DNA of 64,000 nucleotides from NCBI RefSeq assembly GCF_009392895.1, contig NZ_CP045488.1, forward strand, positions 1,302,001 through 1,366,000, written 5' to 3'. Positions 25,124-33,551 of the stretch are shown here, piece by piece. Origin of the DNA: Natronorubrum aibiense. GTDB lineage: Archaea; Halobacteriota; Halobacteria; Halobacteriales; Natrialbaceae. The notes beneath the pieces are model-generated. The model had not been told where the DNA came from, did not search any database, and saw nothing but the letters and a program-made list of their open reading frames with translations. Each line of letters begins with the position of its first letter. Within the stretch, counting starts at the first letter, position 1. Position numbers and translations under genes: made by a program.

Positions 25124-26356
25124 TCAGGCGCGGTCGCTCTTCTCGCTGGTAAGCCGCGTCGAGCCGCCGAGTCCGTATCGGAGGAACGCGGGCGCGGCCA
25201 GCAGGGCGATGGCGATCTCGAGGCCACCGACGGTGAGAAACGCGAGGTCGTAGCCGTAGGTGCCGGCGACGGTGCCGCCGACGAGAAAGCCGCCGAGAAA
25301 GCCCAGACTGCCGGCAACGTTGAAGCCGGCCATCGAAACGCCGCGTTCACTTTCGCCGGCGATGTCGGTGACGAGTGCCATCGTCGCGGGCGAGACTAGT
25401 GCGCCGAGGACGCCGACGGCGATCATCGCGAGCGCGGCGGTCGTGACCGACGGCGCAGCGCCGACGGCGAGGATGCCGAGGCCGTAACACAGCGAGCCGA
25501 CGACGATCGGAATCGCGCGCCCGATCCGGTCCGACAGCGCGCCCATGGGGTACTGCAACAGAGCGAACGGCGCGAAGAAACACGCCAGCAGCAGCCCGGT
25601 CATGGCCGGCCCGAGGCCGAACGTCTCCTGGAAGTATAGCGTCCCGACCAGCGCGAAAAAGCCCGCCGTCATCCGGTCGACGAAGCCGAAGACGTACGGA
25701 ACCGACAGCGTTGGCCGTCGGCGCATTCCTTCGAGGAGTGCGCGGGCGCTCCGCCGAGTGCTCGGCGTGCGGTCGTCGACGACTGAGACGAGCGCCCCGA
25801 CGCCGACGAGTAAGACGGCAGCGCCGGCCAGCGGCGCGAGCGGATCGAGTTCGGTCAGTTGGCCGCCGACTGGCGCGCCGAGAGCGGCCCCGAGCCCGAT
25901 CGCGATCCCCGCCGCGCCCATGTTCTTGCCGTGGCCACCGTCTAAATCCATCAGCATGGTCATCGTCAGCGAGAACGCGCCGATGGTCATCGCCCCCTGC
26001 AGGACCCGCAAGAAGAGGACGCCCTCGAACGGGATCGATCCGACGGCGGGGACGACGGCGAGTGTGGCGTAGCCGACGGCACCCGCAAGCGCACCGACGA
26101 CAATAAACGGCGTTCGGCGTCCCGTCATGTCGCTTGCGACGCCCCAGACGCCGACGAAGGCGATGTAGGCGGCGAACTCGGCGACAAGAAACCACATGCT
26201 CGCATCGAGTGCCGTCTCGGCGAACGGCGAGGTCGTTGCGTCCGCCCCCAGCGTCTCGACGAGCGTCGCGACGCCCGGATACAGCAACAGCTGCGAGAAC
26301 AATACCGCGAAGACGACGGCGGCGAGCACGACCCGGTCGCGGTCACTCGAGTGCAC
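25124..26356 (-). CDS. MFS-family membrane transporter
   Basis: 410 residues with 12 predicted membrane helices. Signature loops are clear: WGVASDMTGRRTPFIVVGAL (loop 2-3) and its mirror in the second half MGALSDRIGRAIPIVVGS (loop 8-9). It belongs to the drug:H+ antiporter-like MFS branch, but the substrate is unknown. The start is GTG at 26356. It is divergent from the DUF6517 lipoprotein gene, sharing a 127-bp intergenic region. Confidence 0.83.
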   Translation of the reverse strand: MHSSDRDRVVLAAVVFAVLFSQLLLYPGVATLVETLGADATTSPFAETALDASMWFLVAEFAAYIAFVGVWGVASDMTGRRTPFIVVGALAGAVGYATLAVVPAVGSIPFEGVLFLRVLQGAMTIGAFSLTMTMLMDLDGGHGKNMGAAGIAIGLGAALGAPVGGQLTELDPLAPLAGAAVLLVGVGALVSVVDDRTPSTRRSARALLEGMRRRPTLSVPYVFGFVDRMTAGFFALVGTLYFQETFGLGPAMTGLLLACFFAPFALLQYPMGALSDRIGRAIPIVVGSLCYGLGILAVGAAPSVTTAALAMIAVGVLGALVSPATMALVTDIAGESERGVSMAGFNVAGSLGFLGGFLVGGTVAGTYGYDLAFLTVGGLEIAIALLAAPAFLRYGLGGSTRLTSEKSDRA

Positions 26357-26483
26357 GAGCGGTACGTTGCCACTCCGGGATTATGAACTCGTTCGTCTCG
26401 CGTGGCCGATCCTGGGGTCGCGTCGTTGACACGCCATCTGTCGAACCGACACTCTTTCGCCCCGTGGCGGCCTGTATCCGTCG

Positions 26484-27140
26484 ATGAACCTCAGCCGTCG
26501 ACAACTCCTTGCGGCGGGTGCCTGTGCTGGCCTCGGACTCGGTGCCGGCTGTACGGACGTCGTTCGGGACACCCTCGACGCGTCGCCGGCGACCGTCGCG
26601 CGGGCGGCCCTCGAGGAAACCGGCTACAGCGAACACGCCGTCGAGGAAGTCGTCCTCGAGCGCACCGTCGACCGATTCGGTCTCGAGCGGTCGATCGAGG
26701 TCCGAAACTGGAACGCCAGATACGATCGGTCGCTCGACCTCGAGGTACTCGGACTCGGACAACTGCAAACGGCGGTTTTCGCCGTCCTTGCGACGCCGCA
26801 GGTCTCGATCCTCGGTCGGACCCTCAACCCTGTCGGCGACTACTCGACAGACGAACTCGTCGCCCTGATCCAGGAGCGCTACGACGAACTCCAAAACGTC
26901 GAGTACGCCGACGAGGAATCGGTGTCAGTCCTCGGCACCGACACGACGCTTGCGCGCTATCGCGGACAGGCTCGACTGGCTCCCGCGGCGACCACGCTCG
27001 ACATCTACGTTCAGGTTACCGAAGCCGTCGAGCACGGCAACGATTTCGTGGTCTGTGTCGCGGTCTATCCACAGCTGCAGGGATACGAACTCGAGTCGCC
27101 TTCGGTGCGGACGATGCTTGCAGACCTCGAGCACCCGTAA
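26484..27140 (+). CDS. DUF6517-like twin-arginine lipoprotein
   Basis: 218 residues. MNLSRRQLLAAGACAGLGLGAGC is a twin-arginine signal with a lipobox cysteine; only the RRQLL and GAGC landmarks matter. The remainder is a mixed alpha/beta domain with ATVARAALEETGYSE near the start and the strand YVQVTEAVEHGNDFVV near the end. It fits the haloarchaeal DUF6517 group of membrane-anchored proteins with no known function. It stands alone upstream of the methionine genes. Confidence 0.72.
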   Translation: MNLSRRQLLAAGACAGLGLGAGCTDVVRDTLDASPATVARAALEETGYSEHAVEEVVLERTVDRFGLERSIEVRNWNARYDRSLDLEVLGLGQLQTAVFAVLATPQVSILGRTLNPVGDYSTDELVALIQERYDELQNVEYADEESVSVLGTDTTLARYRGQARLAPAATTLDIYVQVTEAVEHGNDFVVCVAVYPQLQGYELESPSVRTMLADLEHP

Positions 27141-27328
27141 CCAGTCGTCCACGGTTCTCTCCGACCGTACAGTCTGGTGGTAGCCGTCGCTGGAAGAAAC
27201 GGTGTCGAGTTCGATGCTTGAGGACAGCGACTGACCAACAATCTGCCTCGAGGACAAGCCACTCCACGCCAAATCGAACGCCGTATGTGAACGACACCGA
27301 ATCGACTGCGGTTTTTGCCGTTACTGCG

Positions 27329-27358
27329 ACGCATATGCGTCTCCAGGAGTATGCATAC
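27329..27358. promoter_or_regulatory. Two tandem perfect palindromes upstream of metY
   Basis: ACGCATATGCGT (27329-27340) and GTATGCATAC (27349-27358) are both perfect palindromes, 8 nt apart, ending 5 nt before the metY ATG. This position overlaps the expected start of transcription and would suit a repressor site. Confidence 0.5.
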
Positions 27359-27363
27359 TAAAC

Positions 27364-28710
27364 ATGAGCGACGACGCAAGCGACGGGACCGACACGGACT
27401 GTCCCGAGCGCGGCCTCGGGACACGAAGCGTACACGCCGGACAGTCTCCCGACCCGGAAACGGGGGCGATGGCACCGCCGATCTACCAGACGACGTCCTA
27501 CGTCTTCGACGACGCCGACACCGCCGCCGCGCGCTACGCCTTGGAGGACGACGGCTACATCTACTCTCGTATCGCCAATCCGACCGTCACGACTCTCGAG
27601 GATCGACTCGCCTCCCTCGAGGGCGGGGCCGGTGCGGTCGCGACGGGCAGCGGCATGGCAGCCCTCGACTCTGCAGTGCTTATCCTCGCACAGGCGGGCG
27701 ACAACGTCGTCTGTTCGACGGACACCTACGGCGGGACGACCGCCTACTTCTCGAAGACCGCGAGTCGGCGGAACATCGAACCGCGGTTCGTCCCCACCCT
27801 CGAGTACGATGCCTACGAAGAGGCAATCGACGAGGATACCGCGTTCGTCCACGTCGAGACGATCGGCAACCCCTCGCTCGTGACGCCCGACTTCGAACGC
27901 GTCGCCGAGATCGCCCACGACAACGGCGTGCCGCTCGTCGTCGACAACACGTTCGCGACGCCGGCGCTCTGCCGGCCGCTCGAGCACGGCGCGGACGTCG
28001 TCTGGGAGTCGACGACGAAATGGCTCCACGGCTCGGGGACGACGGTCGGCGGCGTCCTCGTCGACGGCGGCTCGTTCCCGTGGGGCGAGCACGGCTACGA
28101 CGAGATCGCCGGCCAGAACCACGCCTACCACGACGTCGATTTCTCGCGGGATTTCCCCGAGGCCCCATTCGCCGCGACCGCCCGCTTCCGGTCGCTGCGC
28201 AGTCTCGGCAACCAGCAGTCGCCGTTCGACGCCTGGCAGACCTTACAGGGCCTCGAGTCGCTGCCACTTCGCGTCGCAAAACACTGCGAGAACGCCGCCA
28301 TCGTCGCGGAGTACTTGGACGATCACGACGACGTCGCCTGGGTCACCCACCCCGGCCTCGAGGACCACCCGACCCACGACAACGCCACGAGATACCTCGA
28401 GGACTACGGCGGGATGGTCGCGTTCGGCCTCGAAGAAGGGTACGAGGCGGGCAAGACCTTCTGTGAGAGCGTCGAGGTCGCTTCCTTCCTCGCGAACATC
28501 GGCGACGCGAAAACGCTCGTCATCCACCCTGCGAGTACGACTCACGGTCAGTTGACCTCCGCTGAGCGCGAAGAAGCAGGTGTGACGGACGATCTGATCC
28601 GAATGTCGGTCGGGATCGAAGATCCCGAGGACATCCTGGCTGACCTCGAGCAAGCGATCGCAACGGCGACGCGAACAGCGACCGACGGGAGCGAGGGCCA
28701 ACAGCCATGA
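27364..28710 (+). CDS. metY: O-acetylhomoserine sulfhydrylase / aminocarboxypropyltransferase
   Basis: 448 residues of the Cys/Met-metabolism PLP family: [20 protein letters not shown] start, [21 protein letters not shown], the PLP-stacking region, and the lysine-containing [14 protein letters not shown]. The family signature ([16 protein letters not shown]) is complete. It makes homocysteine from O-acetylhomoserine and sulfide. The stop overlaps the metX start by ATGA, so the two genes form an operon. A polar tail (TDGSEGQQP) ends the protein. Two palindromes before the ATG may mediate control by methionine status. Confidence 0.9.
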   Translation: MSDDASDGTDTDCPERGLGTRSVHAGQSPDPETGAMAPPIYQTTSYVFDDADTAAARYALEDDGYIYSRIANPTVTTLEDRLASLEGGAGAVATGSGMAALDSAVLILAQAGDNVVCSTDTYGGTTAYFSKTASRRNIEPRFVPTLEYDAYEEAIDEDTAFVHVETIGNPSLVTPDFERVAEIAHDNGVPLVVDNTFATPALCRPLEHGADVVWESTTKWLHGSGTTVGGVLVDGGSFPWGEHGYDEIAGQNHAYHDVDFSRDFPEAPFAATARFRSLRSLGNQQSPFDAWQTLQGLESLPLRVAKHCENAAIVAEYLDDHDDVAWVTHPGLEDHPTHDNATRYLEDYGGMVAFGLEEGYEAGKTFCESVEVASFLANIGDAKTLVIHPASTTHGQLTSAEREEAGVTDDLIRMSVGIEDPEDILADLEQAIATATRTATDGSEGQQP

Positions 28711-29918
28711 CGACGCGAGACACGGCCGATCTCGGCGAATTCCAGTTCCTCTCGGGCGAGTCGATCCCGTCTCTCGAGGTCGCCTACGAGACGTACGGCG
28801 AGTTCACTGGCGACAACGCGGTGTTGGTCTGTCACGCACTGACCGGCAGTCCCCACGTCGCCCGTCGGCCCGACGCCGGCGGTGACACCGCCGGCCAAGC
28901 GCGGGCTTGGTGGGGCGACGTCGTCGGCCCCGGAAAAGCGATCGACACCACCGAGTACTACGTCGTCTGTGCAAACACGCCGGGGTCGTGCTACGGCACG
29001 ACGGGTCCGGCGAGCGAGAACCCCGAGACCGGCGAGCCCTACGGGACTGATTTCCCGCCCGTCACCGTCGGCGACTGGACGCGTTCACAGCGCCAGCTAC
29101 TCGACGAACTCGGCGTCGGTCGCCTCCACGCCGTCGTCGGCGGCAGCGTCGGCGGCATGAACGTTCTCGATTGGCTGCGCCGTTACCCGGACGACGTCGA
29201 CCGGGCCGCGGCCGTTGCCACCGCGGCCAGACTCGATCCGCAGTGTCTCGCCCTCGATACGGTCGCCCGACGGGCGATCACCAGCGACCCCAACTGGAAC
29301 GGCGGCCACTACTACGGCGGTCCCGAACCCGAAGACGGCCTCGCACGCGCACGCCAGATCGGCCACATCATGTACCTCTCGAAGCCCTCGATGGCCCGGA
29401 AGTTCGGCCGTCGCTCCGCGGGCCGTGAGACGGTTCGCGAGGAACCCCCGGACCCAGCGGCCGCCTTCTTCCCCTACCGGGAAGTCGAGTCCTACCTCGA
29501 TTATCAGGCCGACAAGTTCACCGACCGCTTCGACGCGAACAGCTACCTCTACATGACGCGTGCGATGGACGACTTCGATCTCTCGGCGGGCTACGAGTCC
29601 GACGCCGACGCGCTGGCGGCCTTCGAAGGCGAACTGCTGCTCGTCTCGTTTACTGGCGACTGGCACTTCACCGTCGAACAGGCCGAAGCACTGGCCGAGG
29701 CCTGTCGCGAGGCCGACGTCGACATCGCCCACCACGTCGTCGAATCCGACCACGGCCACGACGCGTTCCTCGTCGAACCCGAAAAAGTCGGCCCGCCGCT
29801 GGACGAACTGCTCGAGGACGGACTCGCCGGGCGAACGATCACCGACACCGCTCCTGAGCCCGACATCAAGCCCGAGGAATCGTTCGCACCGGTACACACG
29901 AGTCTCTTTTCTGAATAA
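28707..29918 (+). CDS. metX: Homoserine O-acetyltransferase
   Basis: 403 residues of the alpha/beta-hydrolase-fold MetX family. The order is right: [47 protein letters not shown], the nucleophile elbow [14 protein letters not shown] (the serine is retained), an acid site in [11 protein letters not shown] and the late histidine in [11 protein letters not shown]. It acetylates homoserine with acetyl-CoA, giving the substrate of the upstream MetY. Translationally coupled by the ATGA overlap. An acidic C-terminal tail of about 25 residues extends past the family core. Confidence 0.9.
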   Translation: MTTRDTADLGEFQFLSGESIPSLEVAYETYGEFTGDNAVLVCHALTGSPHVARRPDAGGDTAGQARAWWGDVVGPGKAIDTTEYYVVCANTPGSCYGTTGPASENPETGEPYGTDFPPVTVGDWTRSQRQLLDELGVGRLHAVVGGSVGGMNVLDWLRRYPDDVDRAAAVATAARLDPQCLALDTVARRAITSDPNWNGGHYYGGPEPEDGLARARQIGHIMYLSKPSMARKFGRRSAGRETVREEPPDPAAAFFPYREVESYLDYQADKFTDRFDANSYLYMTRAMDDFDLSAGYESDADALAAFEGELLLVSFTGDWHFTVEQAEALAEACREADVDIAHHVVESDHGHDAFLVEPEKVGPPLDELLEDGLAGRTITDTAPEPDIKPEESFAPVHTSLFSE

Positions 29919-29963
29919 AAAACGAGACAAATGGACCGTTATCGCTCGTAATCGCTGACTGCC

Positions 29964-30344
29964 TCAGTTGTTGCTGTAGTGATCGCGGTCGAACGAAACG
30001 TACTGGTCGGCAGGCGACGCAGAGCGGGAATCGAAGAGCCATCGGCGCAGATCGGTCGCGAGCAGTGTCGGACTCTCCATGCGGAACAGTCGCGTCGAGA
30101 TGCCGATGCCAGACGGCGAGCGGATCAGCGCGATCAGCGACCACATCATTCCGGCCGCGAGCGCGCCGACCGCAGAAAAGGTCATCCCGAGCGTCCCGAA
30201 CGTCGCCGCGTAGACGAACCCGATTCCCATCGACGGGAGACTCGTGCCGAGTGGGACGCGCGCGCTGGCGTCACGAAGCGTCGGCGCGAGGAAGACGATC
30301 GAAAGGCTGCTGCCGATCATGAACACAAGGTCTTGCCACATCAT
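29964..30344 (-). CDS. Small haloarchaeal membrane protein, paralogue 2
   Basis: 126 residues from the ATG at 30344, with three hydrophobic segments in the first 80 residues. Homologous along most of its length to the 8479-8841 protein (MMWQDLVFMIGSSLSIVFLAP is the counterpart of its N-terminus). The two copies differ mainly in their C-terminal tails. The block before the start codon is also conserved between them. Function unknown. The gene is convergent with metX, 45 bp away. Confidence 0.75.
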   Translation of the reverse strand: MMWQDLVFMIGSSLSIVFLAPTLRDASARVPLGTSLPSMGIGFVYAATFGTLGMTFSAVGALAAGMMWSLIALIRSPSGIGISTRLFRMESPTLLATDLRRWLFDSRSASPADQYVSFDRDHYSNN

Positions 30345-30346
30345 AC

Positions 30347-30377
30347 AACCTATTACTCGATCCCGAGTTAATAGGTT
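30347..30377. promoter_or_regulatory. 31-nt inverted repeat with TACTCG-N4-CGAGTT core
   Basis: The arms AACCTATTACTCG and CGAGTTAATAGGTT pair except for one inserted base, around a 4-nt spacer. The core matches the palindrome of the paralogous gene at 8450-8465. It ends 2 nt before the start codon at 30344. Confidence 0.5.
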
Positions 30378-30452
30378 TCTCGGTATCAAAAACGGCTCTC
30401 GAGCCGGATTTTCGCCGATAGACGACGTTCGTGCGAAGTGAGAAAGCTGTCG

Positions 30453-31109
30453 TTACTGATCGGGGGTCGGGAGCACGTCCGCCTCGAGCAGTTCCGTTCG
30501 AGCCTCGTCCATCGTGGTCACGACGACGTCGCAGTGGGGTTCGACTGCCGGTTTGGGATCGAAGCCGATCGCGAGGCCGGCGACTTTCAACATCGGGAGA
30601 TCGTTTGCCCCGTCACCGACGGCGACGGTATCGTCGAGTTCGACGCCGACGTCCTCGGCGAGATTCTCGAGGGCGTCATCTTTGGTGCCTTCGATGAGCG
30701 GCCCCTCGACGTCGCCGGTCAGCTCGGTTTCGTCGTCGTTCAGTGGGAGTCGGTTCGAGACGATGTGATCGACGGAGGCCCCCTCGCGCTCGAGGGCGGC
30801 CGCGACGCCGCGTTCGAAGCCGCCGGTGAGGATCGCGGTCGTCACGCCGGCCTCGTTTAGCTCTTCGATCAGGTCGGCCGCACCCTCGCGGAGTTCGACC
30901 TTGCCGTACGCGGCTTCGGCCTCGTCGGCCGGCAAGCCCTCGAGGAGGGCGGCCCGCTCGCGGAGGCTCTCGGCGTAGTCGATCTCGTTGTTCATCGATT
31001 TCTCGGTGATCTCGGCCATGTCGTCGGCGACGCCGCAGCGGTCGCCGAGCAGGACGGTCATCTCGGAGTCGGAAAGCGTTCCGTCGAAGTCGAAAGCGAC
31101 GACTGTCAT
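30453..31109 (-). CDS. serB: Phosphoserine phosphatase
   Basis: 218 residues of the HAD superfamily. Motif I is VVAFDFDGTLSD, motif II is AILTGGF, motif III Lys is in EGTKDDALENL, and motif IV is VAVGDGANDLPML, which matches the SerB signature well. It catalyses the last step of serine synthesis, L-phosphoserine to L-serine. The first enzyme of the pathway, SerA, is encoded about 2.4 kb to the right. The C-terminal tail is acidic and non-conserved. Confidence 0.87.
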   Translation of the reverse strand: MTVVAFDFDGTLSDSEMTVLLGDRCGVADDMAEITEKSMNNEIDYAESLRERAALLEGLPADEAEAAYGKVELREGAADLIEELNEAGVTTAILTGGFERGVAAALEREGASVDHIVSNRLPLNDDETELTGDVEGPLIEGTKDDALENLAEDVGVELDDTVAVGDGANDLPMLKVAGLAIGFDPKPAVEPHCDVVVTTMDEARTELLEADVLPTPDQ

Positions 31110-31178
31110 CGGGCGCTGCTTGTAGCGCCCCGGATAAACCAGTTCAGGTTTCCGTCTCGGCGCGGGTCGGCCGGCCGA

Positions 31179-31637
31179 TCACGCCTCGTCGCCCTCGACC
31201 GGCGTCTTGACGATCGTCACCGGCCGCGAGGCCAGCCGTGCGACACGGTCGGTGACGCTGCCCAGCAGCCGGCGGTACTCGCCCGAGCGTGCTTTCGAGC
31301 CCATTACGAGGAGGTCGACGTCCTCGTCGTCTGCGTACGCAAGAATCTGCTCGTGTGGTGTGCCGTGTCGAACGGCCGTCGTCGGCTCGAGACCCGCCTC
31401 GCGTGCCGCCTCGGCGGCCGACTCGAGGGCTTCTTCGCCGACCTGCTCGAGGGCGGCCTCGAGGCCTTCGAACTCGTGGACGTACTCGTCGCCGGTGTAG
31501 GAGCTGTAGACGTCGCTGTCGACGACGTACAGCAGGTGTAACTCGGCACCGGTCGACTCCGCGACGGCGATCGCGTGCTCGGTTGCCAGTTCGGCTCCCT
31601 TCTCGGCGTCGGTCGGCAACAGGATACGGTCGTACAT
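31179..31637 (-). CDS. Universal stress protein (UspA family)
   Basis: 152 residues starting at the ATG at 31637; an upstream open frame runs through a palindromic repeat and is not coding. Landmarks are MYDRILLPTDAEKGAELA at the start and LLVMGSKARSGEYRRLLGSVTDRVAR at the end, where G-x2-G-x9-G-S is the ATP-binding signature. USPs bind ATP and modulate stress responses. It is separated from serB by 69 bp on the same strand, so cotranscription is possible. Confidence 0.87.
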   Translation of the reverse strand: MYDRILLPTDAEKGAELATEHAIAVAESTGAELHLLYVVDSDVYSSYTGDEYVHEFEGLEAALEQVGEEALESAAEAAREAGLEPTTAVRHGTPHEQILAYADDEDVDLLVMGSKARSGEYRRLLGSVTDRVARLASRPVTIVKTPVEGDEA

Positions 31638-31693
31638 ATGGTACCTATACGCGCGACTGGCGAATAATTGTGGGTGGTCGTTTCCCCTGTGTG

Positions 31694-31775
31694 ATACGGA
31701 CCACTGTAAGTCATTTCCGGCGCGACCGCCACCTGTCCTGCGGTCGCGCCGGGAAACCGTTACAGCGTTCCGTAT
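31694..31775. repeat. 82-nt palindromic repeat, copy B
   Basis: Outer arms ATACGGACCACTGTAA and TTACAGCGTTCCGTAT; inner arms CCGGCGCGACCGC and GCGGTCGCGCCGG pair fully around CACCTGTCCT. About 80 per cent identical to copy A at 19261. The outermost bases differ from copy A but still pair with each other. It lies between a uspA gene and a DMT carrier gene, upstream of both. Confidence 0.75.
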
Positions 31776-31875
31776 AAAAGCGCGGCCGGGTTGCCGACAC
31801 CGCAACGTTGACCCGACGGCTGCCCTCACATCCGATGACAGTGTGCTCTGGTCAGGGTTCCGTCGGTGAGCCGCG

Positions 31876-32772
31876 ATGACGAACGCGACGCTCGAGGTGG
31901 TGGTCCTCGCCCTGATTCCGGCGCTCCTCTGGGGCTTTACGCCGATTTTCGACAAGCGCGGGATGGCCGCGGGTGGCGGCTCCGTGCAGGCGTCGCTGGT
32001 CGTCGTGGTCGTCGACTCGGCGCTGTACTGGCTGGCGATCGTCGCCGTCTACGGTCGGTCGGCGTTTTCGGGGCTCTCCGCCGAAGTGCTCGCAATCTTC
32101 GGCTTTGCGGGCGTCGTCGGCACCGCGCTCGGGCGGATTACGATCTTCGTCGGCGTCGACCGCGTCGGGGCGAGTCTCAACAGTACGATCCTGAGTACGC
32201 GGCCGCTGTTTGCGACGCTGATCGCGCTCGCCTTTCTCGGCGAGCCGCTGGGGCCCGTGACGGGCGTCGGCATCGTCGTCCTCGTCGCCGGGCTCGCCGT
32301 GTTGACAGCCTCGAAAGGCGGTGACCTCGCGGGCTGGCAGCCCCGTGACCTGCTGTGGCCGATCGCCGCCGCGGCCACCTTCGCGATCGCGAACGTTGCC
32401 CGGCGCTACGGCATGCTCGAGTCGCCGATCTCGGCGCTCGAGGCAGTCACGATAAACGAGACGGCCGGACTGGTCGCGCTGCTTGCCTACGTGGCTGCCG
32501 TCGGCGGACGTGACGTCCTCGCAAAGCCACAGGCGTCGTACACGTACTTTGCCGGCAGCGGCCTCCTGACGACCATCGCGATGCTCTCGCTGATGGCCGC
32601 GCTGGGCCTCGAGGCGGGACGGATTGCGATCGTCGACCCGCTGGTCGCGACCGCGCCGCTGTTTACACTGCTCTTTGCAGCCGTCCTTTTGCGCGACCTC
32701 GAGCGCGTGACGAAAGGGGTCATCGCGGGTGCGGCGCTGGTGGTCGTCGGTGTCGTGTTGATTACGCTGTAA
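31876..32772 (+). CDS. EamA-family (DMT) transporter
   Basis: 298 residues with about 10 hydrophobic helices and the two-fold internal repeat of the drug/metabolite transporter superfamily. The conserved ends of each repeat are visible (ILSTRPLFATLIALAFLGEP and IVDPLVATAPLFTLLFAAVL). Substrate unknown; relatives export amino acids or nucleosides. The TAA stop codon is the first three bases of a 79-nt repeat. The promoter region contains palindromic copy B. Confidence 0.85.
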   Translation: MTNATLEVVVLALIPALLWGFTPIFDKRGMAAGGGSVQASLVVVVVDSALYWLAIVAVYGRSAFSGLSAEVLAIFGFAGVVGTALGRITIFVGVDRVGASLNSTILSTRPLFATLIALAFLGEPLGPVTGVGIVVLVAGLAVLTASKGGDLAGWQPRDLLWPIAAAATFAIANVARRYGMLESPISALEAVTINETAGLVALLAYVAAVGGRDVLAKPQASYTYFAGSGLLTTIAMLSLMAALGLEAGRIAIVDPLVATAPLFTLLFAAVLLRDLERVTKGVIAGAALVVVGVVLITL

Positions 32773-32848
32773 ACTACCCCACCCTACTCCCTCGGCGCAG
32801 ACGCGTCTCGGTCCTCGAGGGCGGAGGCTCCACCTCGAATTCTGCTGA
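32770..32848 (+). repeat. 79-nt dispersed repeat, copy 1
   Basis: Begins TAAACTACCCCACCCTACTC and ends in the GCTCCACCTCGAATT region. About 85 per cent identical to the copy at 39592-39670, and the same length. Its first three bases are the stop codon of the DMT carrier. A CGGAGGCTCCACC segment resembles the right ends of IS605-type elements. Confidence 0.7.
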
Positions 32849-32955
32849 TCGTGACCTGCCGTGGCCCGTCGCCTGCACCACCTCGCCCCATCCTTGTCAT
32901 TATTTTCGACAAGTCTACCAGATTGTTTTAGTCCACTCTCACGAACAGTGCAGAT

Positions 32956-33360
32956 ATGTGCGCTAATCCCACAACCAAGACGAACCACCGATTCGTCCGG
33001 CCATCGAACCCGATCGGCTACGTTGCAATCGTCATGGCACTTATCACCGGCGTGTTGCACCTGTTGGCCACGACGAACGCGATCCAGTTCAGTACGGTGC
33101 TCGCCGTGTTGTTCGTCCTCAACGGGCTCGGATTTATCGGCGGCATAGTCCTGTACCTGACTCCCTACTGGCGTCGATCGCTCTTTCTCGTCGCGGCGGC
33201 GTACTCGATCGTCACCATCCTCGCACTCTTTCCGTTTCAGGGCTGGGGCCTCGAGGCATTCTACATGGGGGGGTCGCTGAACCCGATCGCCGTCATCACG
33301 AAGGCCGCCGAGGCCGTCCTGGCCATCTGCGCCGTCTATCTGTACGCCGCGGCTGAGTAA
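32956..33360 (+). CDS. Four-helix haloarchaeal membrane protein (DUF7475-like)
   Basis: 134 residues with four membrane segments (about 20-40, 48-68, 74-94 and 108-130). The N-terminal 18 residues are polar. I recognise this only as a conserved haloarchaeal membrane protein of the DUF7475 type; no catalytic or transport motif is seen. It follows a 180-bp intergenic region containing the repeat and precedes serA on the same strand with a separate promoter between. Confidence 0.68.
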   Translation: MCANPTTKTNHRFVRPSNPIGYVAIVMALITGVLHLLATTNAIQFSTVLAVLFVLNGLGFIGGIVLYLTPYWRRSLFLVAAAYSIVTILALFPFQGWGLEAFYMGGSLNPIAVITKAAEAVLAICAVYLYAAAE

Positions 33361-33483
33361 CCTGTCGTCCCGTGTCGACTCGATTTCGCCGCTGCTTTTT
33401 TCGTCTATTTCGTCGCCGCTGCCATCGGCCTCGATCGTCCGACGAGCGGCCGAGTTCCCCACCGACCGGTCCGTTTTCGAGGA

Positions 33484-33502
33484 GGTGGTATATTTTGCCA
33501 CC
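33484..33502 (+). promoter_or_regulatory. serA promoter with TATA box flanked by inverted repeat
   Basis: TATATTTTG lies between GGTGG and CCACC arms, 50 nt before the serA ATG. The arms could form an operator around the TATA box. No Shine-Dalgarno site is near the start codon. Confidence 0.4.
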
Positions 33503-33551
33503 CGAGCACGACAACGGAAGGGTTTACCTGCTCCGCACGATTGTCTCGCGC

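Noticed and set aside
31852-33501. 549-codon minus-strand frame over the DMT carrier and the next membrane gene
   Set aside because: It spans the stop codons, a repeat and promoter regions of two convincing plus-strand genes and has a composition typical of antisense frames.
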